This document shows positions 1 through 6,794 of a stretch of 10,547 nt of DNA, piece by piece. This stretch comes from Desulfobacterales bacterium (GTDB taxonomy: Bacteria > Desulfobacterota > Desulfobacteria > Desulfobacterales > DAOWNP01). The stretch spans positions 1 to 10,547 of the forward strand of contig JASFBI010000028.1 of assembly GCA_030149595.1 (NCBI GenBank), written 5' to 3'. The stretch's first letter is position 1, and every line of letters begins with the position of its first letter. Under the pieces are notes generated by a model, which was given only the letters and a program-made list of their open reading frames with translations, was not told the origin of the DNA and made no database searches. Both the position numbers and the translations under genes were made by a program.

Positions 1-1
1 A

Positions 2-421
2 AGATCAGATATTACAGGTTTTATAAAAATGGGAGCTCAGGTTGTTGTTTGCGGCCCGCCAACTATGATTCCAAAAGGTATAGAGTCTTTAGGCTGCAGA
101 GTTGAGCCGTGTTTTTCAAAAGCAGTTAAAGGAGCTGATGTAATTATGGTTTTAAGGCTTCAAAAAGAGAGGCAAGAGCATTTTTTACTCTCCACAGAGA
201 GAGAATATAACAAAGTATATGGTCTCTCTTTAAAACATATTGAAAATGCTAAACAGGATGTGATGGTTATGCATCCAGGGCCTGTAAACAGGGGTGTTGA
301 AATATCTAATGATGTAGCAGACAGTCCGTTTTCTGTAATACTTGATCAGGTTGCCAACGGGGTTGCTGTCAGAATGGCTTTGTTTTATCTGCTTTCAGGA
401 GGAGTTAAAAGTTATGATTAA
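2..421 (+). CDS. pyrB: Aspartate carbamoyltransferase catalytic subunit, C-terminal part (5' end outside window)
   Basis: This is the last 139 residues of an aspartate carbamoyltransferase, which joins carbamoyl phosphate and aspartate in the second step of de novo pyrimidine synthesis in the cytoplasm. The reading frame is open from base 2, so the gene continues upstream. Counting from the first visible codon, RSDITGF opens the aspartate-binding domain and a GPP segment follows. RLQKERQ (52-58) carries the conserved Arg and Gln that contact substrate. HPGPVNRGVE (91-100) is the signature of the non-enterobacterial class of the enzyme. QVANGVAVRMA lies near the C-terminus. Family members are about 300-310 residues, so slightly less than half is present. 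The stop codon overlaps the start of pyrC (ATGATTAA), which indicates one operon with translational coupling. Nothing looks broken. Identification is secure from the motifs; the catalytic N-terminal domain cannot be judged. Confidence 0.96.
   Translation, partial: RSDITGFIKMGAQVVVCGPPTMIPKGIESLGCRVEPCFSKAVKGADVIMVLRLQKERQEHFLLSTEREYNKVYGLSLKHIENAKQDVMVMHPGPVNRGVEISNDVADSPFSVILDQVANGVAVRMALFYLLSGGVKSYD
397..404 (+). promoter_or_regulatory. Ribosome binding site of pyrC
   Basis: AGGAGGAG lies 9 nt before the ATG at 414, inside the last codons of pyrB. It decides the pyrC start: an in-frame ATG at 342 lies deep in pyrB, has no such site, and would add 24 residues unlike any dihydroorotase N-terminus. 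Confidence 0.85.
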
Positions 422-1697
422 GATTGCTGGTGGAAGAGTTGTTGATCCTGGTCATAATAAGGATGAGATAGCAGATGTGTATATTAAAGATGATAAAATA
501 GTTTATGTTGGTTTAAATAAACCATCTGATATTGAAATGGGAAAAGATTTAAAAATAATAGATGCTTCTGATAAAATAGTATCTCCAGGTCTGATTGATA
601 TGCATGTGCATTTGCGTGAACCTGGTCATGAATATAAAGAAACCATTGAAACAGGCTGCCGTGCAGCAGCACATGGTGGATTTACAGCTATTTGCTGTAT
701 GCCAAATACCAATCCGGTTAATGATAATAGAGAAGTTACAGAATATATAGTTAGAAAAGCTAAAGATTTGAACCTGATAAGAGTTTATCCTGTGGCTGCT
801 ATAAGTTGCGGTCTTTTGGGTAAAAAATTGTGTGAGTATTCTCATTTAAAGGATGCAGGAGTTGTTGCATTTTCAGATGATGGACATCCTGTTGAAAGTA
901 GTCTTCTTATGAGGCGTGCATTGGAATATGTGCGTGGAATGGGGCTTTTTATTATTTCCCACTGTGAAGATTTAGAACTTGCATCTAATGGGGTTATGAA
1001 TGAAGGACAAGTATCAACCGCAATGGGGCTTTCCGGCATACCCAATGAGTCTGAATCAATTATGGTAATGAGAGACATTGCTCTTTCCAAGCTGACTAAA
1101 ACCCATATTCATATAGCACATGTTAGTACAAAAGAGTCGGTAAGTGCTATAAGTCATGCTAAATCTTCAGGTATTTCAGTTACAGCTGAAACAGCTCCAC
1201 ATTATTTTACCCTTACAGAGAAAGCTGTTTTTGGATATAATACAAATGCCAAGATGAATCCTCCACTTAGGACAGACGAAGATAGAGAAGCTATAATAAA
1301 CGGACTTTGTGATAATACTATTGATGTTATTGCTACAGATCATGCACCCCATGCAGCTATTGAAAAAGAGCTTGAGTTTGACCGTGCTCAAAACGGGATT
1401 GTTGGTCTTGAAACTTCTCTCTCTTTAGGACTAAAACAAGTTCATGAAAACAGATTGACATTACCTGCTCTTATTGAGAAAATGTCAACTAATCCGGCTA
1501 AAATTTTAGGACTTAAAACTGGTGTAAGATCAGGGTTTATGGCAGATATTACAATAATTGATCCTGATTTAGAGTATAAGGTTTGTGTGGAAAATTTTTA
1601 TTCATTGTCGAAAAATACACCGTTTGATGGATGGAAGTTAAAGGGTCGGGCTGTATTAACAATGGTGGGAGGTAAAATAGTTTATTCCGAACTATAG
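414..1697 (+). CDS. pyrC: Dihydroorotase (class I, metal-dependent amidohydrolase)
   Basis: A 427-residue dihydroorotase, which reversibly cyclises N-carbamoyl-aspartate to dihydroorotate in the third step of pyrimidine synthesis. All metal-site motifs of the amidohydrolase superfamily are visible. DMHVHLREPG supplies H64 and H66, FSDDG supplies the Asp at 155/156, ISHCED supplies H183, HIAHVS supplies H236, and ATDHAPH supplies the catalytic D309. NTNP (98-101) and NAKMNPPLR (278-286) are typical substrate-loop segments. The length fits the roughly 425-430 residue class I enzymes (Bacillus/Thermus/Aquifex type), not the shorter E. coli PyrC. The start at 414 is chosen for its strong ribosome binding site and because MIKIAGGRVVDP is the normal N-terminus. 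The gene overlaps pyrB by 8 nt. Class I enzymes often act as a complex with aspartate carbamoyltransferase, which suits the coupling, but that complex is inferred here. No missing residues were seen. Confidence 0.96.
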   Translation: MIKIAGGRVVDPGHNKDEIADVYIKDDKIVYVGLNKPSDIEMGKDLKIIDASDKIVSPGLIDMHVHLREPGHEYKETIETGCRAAAHGGFTAICCMPNTNPVNDNREVTEYIVRKAKDLNLIRVYPVAAISCGLLGKKLCEYSHLKDAGVVAFSDDGHPVESSLLMRRALEYVRGMGLFIISHCEDLELASNGVMNEGQVSTAMGLSGIPNESESIMVMRDIALSKLTKTHIHIAHVSTKESVSAISHAKSSGISVTAETAPHYFTLTEKAVFGYNTNAKMNPPLRTDEDREAIINGLCDNTIDVIATDHAPHAAIEKELEFDRAQNGIVGLETSLSLGLKQVHENRLTLPALIEKMSTNPAKILGLKTGVRSGFMADITIIDPDLEYKVCVENFYSLSKNTPFDGWKLKGRAVLTMVGGKIVYSEL

Positions 1698-1707
1698 ATC
1701 TTTCTTC

Positions 1708-1749
1708 TAAGTAACTAAATTATTTTTCCTGACAATTTATAGTTACTTA
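1708..1749 (+). repeat. Imperfect inverted repeat just after pyrC (hairpin, weak terminator candidate)
   Basis: TAAGTAAC (1708-1715) pairs with GTTACTTA (1742-1749). TAAATT (1716-1721) pairs with AATTTA (1734-1739). The only interruption is a 2-nt bulge, and the loop is 12 nt. The stem starts 10 nt after the pyrC stop, where a terminator would sit, but it is AT-rich and has no T-run after it. It may instead protect the mRNA 3' end or act with a protein factor. Confidence 0.45.
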
Positions 1750-1750
1750 C

Positions 1751-1848
1751 AGGATTGGTCTCAGCCGTGGCTAAGGGAAACGCTATATAGTGCCTGAACG
1801 AAAACAGTCTTTTCCGTCAGTCTCTTTGTTAGATAAAGGTTTGATCCT
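1751..1848 (+). promoter_or_regulatory. Possible structured leader RNA or small RNA before the PilR-like gene
   Basis: This stretch is clearly richer in G and C than the rest of the window's non-coding DNA and contains no usable reading frame. Its ends can pair: AGGATTGG (1751-1758) with TTGATCCT (1841-1848), eight pairs of which three are G-U. Inside, ACGAAAA (1798-1804) pairs with TTTTCCGT (1810-1817) with one bulged C and a CAGTC loop. TCTTT (1823-1827) pairs with AAAGG (1835-1839). A GGC/GCC pair (1769-1771 with 1792-1794) can enclose the rest. The whole would be a closed multi-stem element of about 98 nt, ending 36 nt before the ATG at 1885. I could not match it to any riboswitch or sRNA family I know (c-di-GMP, SAM, TPP, preQ1, 6S, SRP considered). 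The folding was done by hand, so it remains a candidate only. Confidence 0.3.
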
Positions 1849-1884
1849 CAAAATCTCTTGAATCATCAAAAAAATAGGTAAAAA

Positions 1885-3279
1885 ATGAATTATTTAGAAA
1901 CCGGTAGTCAATCTATACTTGTTGTTGATGATGAGTTAAGTATGCGTGAATTTCTTCAAATAATGCTGGAAAAAGAAGATTATAAAGTAACTCTTGCTGA
2001 AAATGGCAGAAAAGCTGTTTCGTTAATAGATAGGAAAGATTTTGATCTTGTTCTGTCTGATATCAGGCTTGGTGATTTAACTGGTCTTGATATTTTAAGG
2101 GCTGCAAAAAAAAAGAATCGCAAGGTTGTTGTTATTATGATTTCAGCATATGCAACAACAGAAACTGCTGTTGAAGCAATGAATGAAGGGGCCTATGATT
2201 TTGTTCCCAAACCGTTTGATAATGCTGAACTGCTCAGTACAATAAGCCATGCTTTAAAACTTAAATTTAAAGTAGCTGCTGTTGATGAAAGTGCTGGGGA
2301 GACGGGGCTTTATTTTAAGCGTATAGTTGGATCAAGTCCTAGAATGATGCATATATATGAATTGATAAAACAGGTTGCTCTAAGTAAAATCAATGTACTT
2401 ATAACAGGTGAAAGTGGAACAGGAAAAGAAGCTATAGCAAGAGCCATACATGAGCAGAGTAAAAGGGAGGGGAATGCTTTTGTTGTTGTAAACTGCGGAG
2501 GAATTCCTGAGGCACTTATGGAGAGTGAGCTTTTCGGACATAAAAAAGGTTCTTTTACAGGAGCTGCAAATGATAAAAAGGGGCTTTTTGAGGAAGCACA
2601 CCAAGGGACAATTTTTTTAGACGAAATAGGCGAATTAAGCCATGGGCTTCAGGTTAAGCTTTTAAGAGCTGTTCAGGAGAGAATTTTTAAAAGAGTAGGT
2701 GGTCTTAAAGATATTGAAGTTGATATTAGAATAATTTCAGCTACAAATAAAAATCTGGAAAAAGAAGTGATAGATGGGCGGTTTAGAGAGGATTTGTTTT
2801 ACAGACTTAATGTAATAGAGATAAAGGTTCCTGCTTTAAGAGAGAGAAAAGGTGATATAAGAGCACTTGCCCAGTTCTTTTTTGAAAAATACTCTAAGGA
2901 AATGGGTAAGGTGATAACAAAAGTATCTTCCTATGCCATAGATATGCTTAATAAATACGATTTCCCGGGTAATGTTAGAGAACTTGAAAATATTATCGAA
3001 AGAAGTGTTGCTCTTTCCACTACAAATATAATTTTACCTGAAAGCCTGTCTATTTCCATTCATAAAAGAAGATGGATAGAGGGGATGGAAAAAAAGCGTT
3101 TTGATTTGGAAGAGGTTATAAAGGGTGTCTCTCTTGATAAAATATTAGAAGAGATTGAGAGTGCTTATTTGAAAAAAGCAATAGATTGTTGTAATGGAAA
3201 TAAAAGTAAAGCAGCAGAGCTTTTAGATGTTAGTTTTAGATCAATGAGGTATCGTCTTTCAAAGCTTAATATCAGTTAA
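1885..3279 (+). CDS. Sigma-54-dependent response regulator, NtrC family, PilR-like
   Basis: A 464-residue activator with the three-domain NtrC layout. An N-terminal receiver domain (about 10-125) has the acidic pair D15/D16, phosphoacceptor D59 in LSDIRL, S87 and K109 (VPKPF). A central AAA+ domain (about 148-375) has Walker A GESGTGKE (175-182), GSFTGA (222-227) for sigma-54 contact, Walker B IFLDEIGE (243-250) and an arginine-rich REDLFYRLN segment. A C-terminal Fis-type helix-turn-helix spans about 430-464. The C-terminal FRSMRYRLSKL and the Ser variant of the GAFTGA loop are what I associate with PilR, the activator of type IV pilin transcription. That makes PilR the best guess among many NtrC paralogues. 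No partner histidine kinase (PilS) or pilin gene is visible, so its signal and targets are unknown. A weak site (AGGT) precedes the ATG. The possible structured RNA lies in its leader. Confidence 0.9.
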   Translation: MNYLETGSQSILVVDDELSMREFLQIMLEKEDYKVTLAENGRKAVSLIDRKDFDLVLSDIRLGDLTGLDILRAAKKKNRKVVVIMISAYATTETAVEAMNEGAYDFVPKPFDNAELLSTISHALKLKFKVAAVDESAGETGLYFKRIVGSSPRMMHIYELIKQVALSKINVLITGESGTGKEAIARAIHEQSKREGNAFVVVNCGGIPEALMESELFGHKKGSFTGAANDKKGLFEEAHQGTIFLDEIGELSHGLQVKLLRAVQERIFKRVGGLKDIEVDIRIISATNKNLEKEVIDGRFREDLFYRLNVIEIKVPALRERKGDIRALAQFFFEKYSKEMGKVITKVSSYAIDMLNKYDFPGNVRELENIIERSVALSTTNIILPESLSISIHKRRWIEGMEKKRFDLEEVIKGVSLDKILEEIESAYLKKAIDCCNGNKSKAAELLDVSFRSMRYRLSKLNIS

Positions 3280-3317
3280 TATCTGTTTTTTATAATAGAA
3301 AAGGTGTTTTGGAGAAT

Positions 3318-4103
3318 ATGAAATTATTTGATAGTCATTGTCATTTAGATGATCATTTGTATGATAATGATCAAAAAGATGTAATTAGTAAAGCAATTGC
3401 AGCTGGTGTTTCTGGTATGATGGTTGTTGGTGTAAGTCATAAAAGTTCAGTAAAAGCAGTAAGTCTTGCTGAGAAATTTCCAGGTTTGTTTGCTTCGGTG
3501 GGAATACATCCCCATGATGCTAAAGATTGTAATAACAATGTGATAGATAGACTTGAGATGTTGGCTGAAAGCCATAAAGTAAAGGCATGGGGGGAGATTG
3601 GACTTGATTTTAACAGGATGTTTTCTTCAAAAGCAGTCCAGGAAAAATGGTTTATAAAACAGTTAGAGAGTGCAACAGGTTTAAATTATCCGGTTATTTT
3701 TCATGAAAGAGACAGTAAAGGCCGTTTTCTTGAGATTTTAAAGGCAAATGCAGGCGGGAATATCAGTGGTGTGGTGCATTGCTTTAGTGGAAACAGATCT
3801 GAGCTTTTAGCCTATCTATCCATGGGGCTTCATATAGGTATAACCGGTATTGTTACCATAAAAGGCAGGGGAGCTGCTTTAAGAAAACTGGTGCCTGAAA
3901 TTCCTGCAGAAAGAATTCTCATTGAAACAGATGCTCCATACTTAACGCCTGCTCCTGAAAAAAACAGTTTTAGGCGTAATGAACCTGCTTTTGTTAAATC
4001 TGTTTTATTAAAGCTTGCAAAAATAAGAGGTGCAGACAGGGATGAACTTGCATCCATTATTTTCGACAATACATGCAGACTGTATAATATTAATGGTTTA
4101 TAA
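3318..4103 (+). CDS. tatD: TatD-family metal-dependent DNase
   Basis: A 261-residue TatD-type hydrolase, a TIM-barrel metal-dependent DNase with 3'-5' exonuclease activity in characterised members, acting in the cytoplasm in DNA repair or turnover. Visible metal-site motifs are DSHCHLDD (H7, H9), WGEIGLDF (E93), VIFHERD (H129), VVHCFSG (H154) and IETDAPYLTP (D205). GLDFNRMFS and FRRNEPAF resemble E. coli TatD more than its paralogue YcfH. Length is normal (about 260-265). The start is ambiguous. ATG at 3318 gives the usual MKLFDSHCH beginning and has AAGGTG 11 nt upstream. A TTG at 3309 in the same frame would add three residues but leaves almost no room for a ribosome site. The gene follows the PilR-like gene by 38 nt and may share its transcript, although a TATAAT at 3291-3296 without a good -35 lies between. 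Its stop is 12 nt from that of the convergent next gene. Confidence 0.93.
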   Translation: MKLFDSHCHLDDHLYDNDQKDVISKAIAAGVSGMMVVGVSHKSSVKAVSLAEKFPGLFASVGIHPHDAKDCNNNVIDRLEMLAESHKVKAWGEIGLDFNRMFSSKAVQEKWFIKQLESATGLNYPVIFHERDSKGRFLEILKANAGGNISGVVHCFSGNRSELLAYLSMGLHIGITGIVTIKGRGAALRKLVPEIPAERILIETDAPYLTPAPEKNSFRRNEPAFVKSVLLKLAKIRGADRDELASIIFDNTCRLYNINGL

Positions 4104-4115
4104 AGCGTATATATT

Positions 4116-4961
4116 TTAAATATTTTGTTTTATTATTCCTATGTTGGGGTTAAATAAAAAATCTTTACTAAAAATTTTTACGGAGCAGATAATTGTAGCT
4201 ATATTAAGTAATAAACGGTGGGGCATTATTATAAAACAGAAAGCATCTCCTCTATCAAAATAGTCAAATTCTGAAGGTAGATATTTTTTAAAATTATCAG
4301 GAAAATTAAAAAATTTATCGCAAATATTTTTTTCCTGGCATCCTGGAAATATTTTTTTCAAAATAAAAGGATATTTGGGATTTAAAATTGAATATCTGTA
4401 TTTTGCAATATATCTTTTATGAATTTCCAATATTTTTTTTGATGGTACAAAACTATTAGTAGCAAGACTCAACAGCATTTTTTTTTTAAATAAACCCGCC
4501 ATGATTTTTGGGCTGTTTGTAACACCCAGAATTGCTATTTTATTATGTATTTTTTTTTTTAACAATTTTAAATGTGTTACCCGTGCTGCAAGCAGTATAA
4601 GTTTTTTTAAGATACCTTGCTTTTGATACTCTTTGAGTATCATTCCTTCTTCATAATGAAGGACAGGGCTTTTGTCTAAAATATCCAGAGAGATCAGAAC
4701 AAATCCAACTATTTTTTCACTGCTTTCAGCGTAAAGCAGAACATCTTTGTCAAGAAAATAGTCTTTAAAATTCTCTTTGGCACTCCAGCATTTTTTTTCA
4801 ATAAATTCACATTTTTTTATAACAGGTTCAAGGGTATGAGAACTATGTTTGTTTATATCAACTATCCAGTATTTTAAATTTGAATTTTTGTCATTAAGTA
4901 TGAAAGTCTCGCAGCTGTTATCTTTTTTATTTTTCCCCTGTAATATTTTTAAATTGTTCAT
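4116..4961 (-). CDS. Uncharacterised protein with GNAT-like acetyltransferase core
   Basis: 281 residues, not recognised as a named family. The middle resembles a GNAT acetyltransferase: a strand IVGFVLISLD (84-93), then MILKEYQKQGILKKLI (107-122), whose Q-x-x-G-x-L pattern matches the acetyl-CoA pyrophosphate loop (Q/R-x-x-G-x-G/A) except for the last position. ILGVTNSPKIMAGLFKK (144-160) looks like the following strand with the Asn-containing helix of GNAT motif B. The first 80 residues and the last 120 match nothing I recall, and no signal peptide or clear membrane span is seen. Composition is rich in Lys, Ile, Phe and Asn. Two long A tracts on the coding strand (10 and 11 bases) lie inside the gene. 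It converges on tatD with a 12-nt gap. It lies 147 nt downstream of the nucleotidyltransferase/kinase gene on the same strand, so it may be the last gene of that operon or have its own promoter. An acyl or acetyl transfer role is inference only. Confidence 0.7.
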   Translation of the reverse strand: MNNLKILQGKNKKDNSCETFILNDKNSNLKYWIVDINKHSSHTLEPVIKKCEFIEKKCWSAKENFKDYFLDKDVLLYAESSEKIVGFVLISLDILDKSPVLHYEEGMILKEYQKQGILKKLILLAARVTHLKLLKKKIHNKIAILGVTNSPKIMAGLFKKKMLLSLATNSFVPSKKILEIHKRYIAKYRYSILNPKYPFILKKIFPGCQEKNICDKFFNFPDNFKKYLPSEFDYFDRGDAFCFIIMPHRLLLNIATIICSVKIFSKDFLFNPNIGIIKQNI

Positions 4962-4964
4962 GTC

Positions 4965-4978
4965 TTACATGTTTCCTT
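4965..4978 (-). promoter_or_regulatory. Start-stop element (Shine-Dalgarno, ATG, TAA) before the GNAT-like gene
   Basis: Read on the minus strand, AAGGAAAC (4978-4971) is followed at once by ATG (4970-4968) and TAA (4967-4965). One codon later comes the ATG of the GNAT-like gene at 4961. All three are in one frame. The ribosome site therefore sits 9 nt too far from the true start and close to a one-codon reading frame. Translation may start there, terminate and restart, or the site may simply serve the ATG at 4961 with long spacing. Confidence 0.35.
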
Positions 4979-5108
4979 ATTGATTAAAGGACTGACAGGT
5001 TGTTTAAACTTGAATGAAGAAGAGCTTGTGTTTGTGTGTTTAAAGATTGAAAATCACTATCACAGATAAATTGATAATGCAACTTGCAAATAATTTAAAT
5101 TAACAGGG

Positions 5109-6791
5109 TCAGAGGATGCTTCTAATCAGTTTTTCCAGTTTTTTAAGTTTTAAAGACTTTAACTCAATAATATTTTTTGCAAGTGTTTTGGAAGCTAAAG
5201 GTATGTATTTTTCAAAATAAGTTTTCCCTTTAACTTTAGATAAATAGGCAAAAGCCCCGAGTATTTGCAGGTTGCGTGTTAGTGAGCAGAGTTTAAAACC
5301 CTGCTCAAATTTTTTTTTATCGATTTTTTTAATACTGGAAAATTTGTTTAAGCAGTAATTAAAGAGATCCTTTGATATATCAGGATCAAGATTTACATAA
5401 GGATCTATGAGAAGTGATGCAAGATCATATTGTATAGGTCCTGTTCTTCCTCCCTGGAAATCTATTACATAAAATTTACTGTGTTTTACCATTATATTTT
5501 TGGATTGGAAGTCCCTGTGCATAAAACCGTTTATGGCAAATTTAACAGTTTCATCGGCAAGGTATGAAAAATCATCAATAAACTCTTTTTTTGAAATATT
5601 GATTTTTAAATAATTTTTAATGAATGCATCAAAAAAATAGAAACATTCACTGTTTATAATAAGATTTTTGTTATATTTTGCAGTCTGATATGTCCATGAA
5701 GGATCAAAATCCTGTTTTGCTTTAACTGACATGTTAATTAAAATATCTATCACTGATCTGTATGCAGATAAAACTTTGTGTGAATTTTTTTTTGATATAT
5801 ATGATTTTAAAGATTCATCACCTAAGTCTTCAACAAAAACCAGACCGGAAAAGTTGTCATGGTGATATATCTTTGGTACCGGAATATTTTTTTTATAAAG
5901 ATGATTGCCTATATTTATAAAAGAGTCTATTTCGCAGACAGACTCTTTTGTTCTTATTCCGTGCTCAGCCATTATAAGCGTTGCTTTGTTTAAATGCAGA
6001 CGGCTCCATATTCTATCTGATCCATCTCCCTGAATTTTGACAAATGCTATTTTATCCCTGCTGTTTTTATTATGGGATTTTTTAAAAGCTGTTTTCGCTG
6101 TTATCTGTTTTGCAGTTTCTTTATAACTTTCACAAGTACCTATATCAACCCAGGATGATTTATTGGCTATAAATCCTTTTAATCTGTTTTTTTGCAGAAT
6201 AAGTTTTTTGTACAGTTCTATACTTGTGGAGAATCTCTGTGTTTTAATTTCATGTAAAACTACTGGTTCTATGACCTGAATCCCTGTAAAAGTGAGATTT
6301 TTTTCCATAAAACCTGATTTACTATTTGTTTTGCTGTTAAATTCCTTTATAAATCCCATAGAGTCAACTGTAACTGTATTAAATTTTTTACAGTCATATA
6401 ATACCAGGGTTGCAATAAAAGGATGGCTTTTATGAAATCTGTAAACCTCTGAAAGATTAATATTTGTATAAATATCACTATTTATAACAAAAAATGGCTG
6501 ATCTTCAATAAGCTTTGAAATATTTTTTATAGCACCGCCTGTTCCCAGTATTTCAGGTTCAAATATAGTTGTTATACGGGCAGAATATTTTTTAGATAAT
6601 ATATAATCGTTAATCTTTTTAGCAAGATGGTGTGTGTTGATAATAATGTCTTTACACCCTGCATGTATTAACTGCTCAATTATTATATCTAACAGAGGTT
6701 TATTGTCTATGGTAAACAGTGGTTTTGGTGTTGTTTTTGTATAGGGAAGAAGTCTTGTTCCAAAACCTGCTGATAAAATTAATGCTTTCAT
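5109..6791 (-). CDS. Fused sugar-1-phosphate nucleotidyltransferase / sugar kinase (MurU-AmgK-like)
   Basis: 560 residues in two enzyme domains. Residues 1 to about 235 are a nucleotidyltransferase: MKALILSAGFGTRL with the phosphate-binding loop (9-14), PKPL (22-25) with K23, GTGGA (83-87), NSD with metal-binding D106, and WVDIG with D216. Residues from about 248 to 560 are an aminoglycoside-phosphotransferase-fold kinase: GDGSDR nucleotide loop (255-260), FVEDLGD (319-325), catalytic MHRDFQSKN (H425, D427) and metal-binding IDFQGG (D444). The pairing matches MurU plus AmgK. In Pseudomonas these are separate adjacent enzymes that turn recovered N-acetylmuramic acid into its 1-phosphate and then UDP-MurNAc. 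Here they are one chain with the second enzyme first. Other sugars, or a choline kinase/cytidylyltransferase pair (LicA/LicC-like), are possible. The start is 3 nt after the upstream plsB-like stop and lacks a Shine-Dalgarno sequence, which implies coupled translation. The architecture is certain; the substrate is inferred. Confidence 0.85.
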   Translation of the reverse strand: MKALILSAGFGTRLLPYTKTTPKPLFTIDNKPLLDIIIEQLIHAGCKDIIINTHHLAKKINDYILSKKYSARITTIFEPEILGTGGAIKNISKLIEDQPFFVINSDIYTNINLSEVYRFHKSHPFIATLVLYDCKKFNTVTVDSMGFIKEFNSKTNSKSGFMEKNLTFTGIQVIEPVVLHEIKTQRFSTSIELYKKLILQKNRLKGFIANKSSWVDIGTCESYKETAKQITAKTAFKKSHNKNSRDKIAFVKIQGDGSDRIWSRLHLNKATLIMAEHGIRTKESVCEIDSFINIGNHLYKKNIPVPKIYHHDNFSGLVFVEDLGDESLKSYISKKNSHKVLSAYRSVIDILINMSVKAKQDFDPSWTYQTAKYNKNLIINSECFYFFDAFIKNYLKINISKKEFIDDFSYLADETVKFAINGFMHRDFQSKNIMVKHSKFYVIDFQGGRTGPIQYDLASLLIDPYVNLDPDISKDLFNYCLNKFSSIKKIDKKKFEQGFKLCSLTRNLQILGAFAYLSKVKGKTYFEKYIPLASKTLAKNIIELKSLKLKKLEKLIRSIL

Positions 6792-6794
6792 ATG

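Noticed and set aside
549..845. A 98-codon open frame on the minus strand opposite pyrC
   Set aside because: It is antisense to the metal-binding region of pyrC, with no family resemblance or ribosome site.
1768..1783. A TGGC...GC pattern resembling a -24/-12 sigma-54 promoter before the PilR-like gene
   Set aside because: The GG and GC pairs are 13 nt apart instead of 12 and the rest of the consensus does not match.
1818..1823. Direct repeat CAGTCT (1805-1810 and 1818-1823)
   Set aside because: Six bases twice at 13-bp spacing is too short to stand as a separate element. It is part of the proposed hairpin region.
5043..5061. A Fur-box-like sequence between the fusion gene and the GNAT-like gene
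   Set aside because: Only about 13 of 19 positions agree with the classic consensus, which is weak in DNA this AT-rich, and there is no iron gene next to it.
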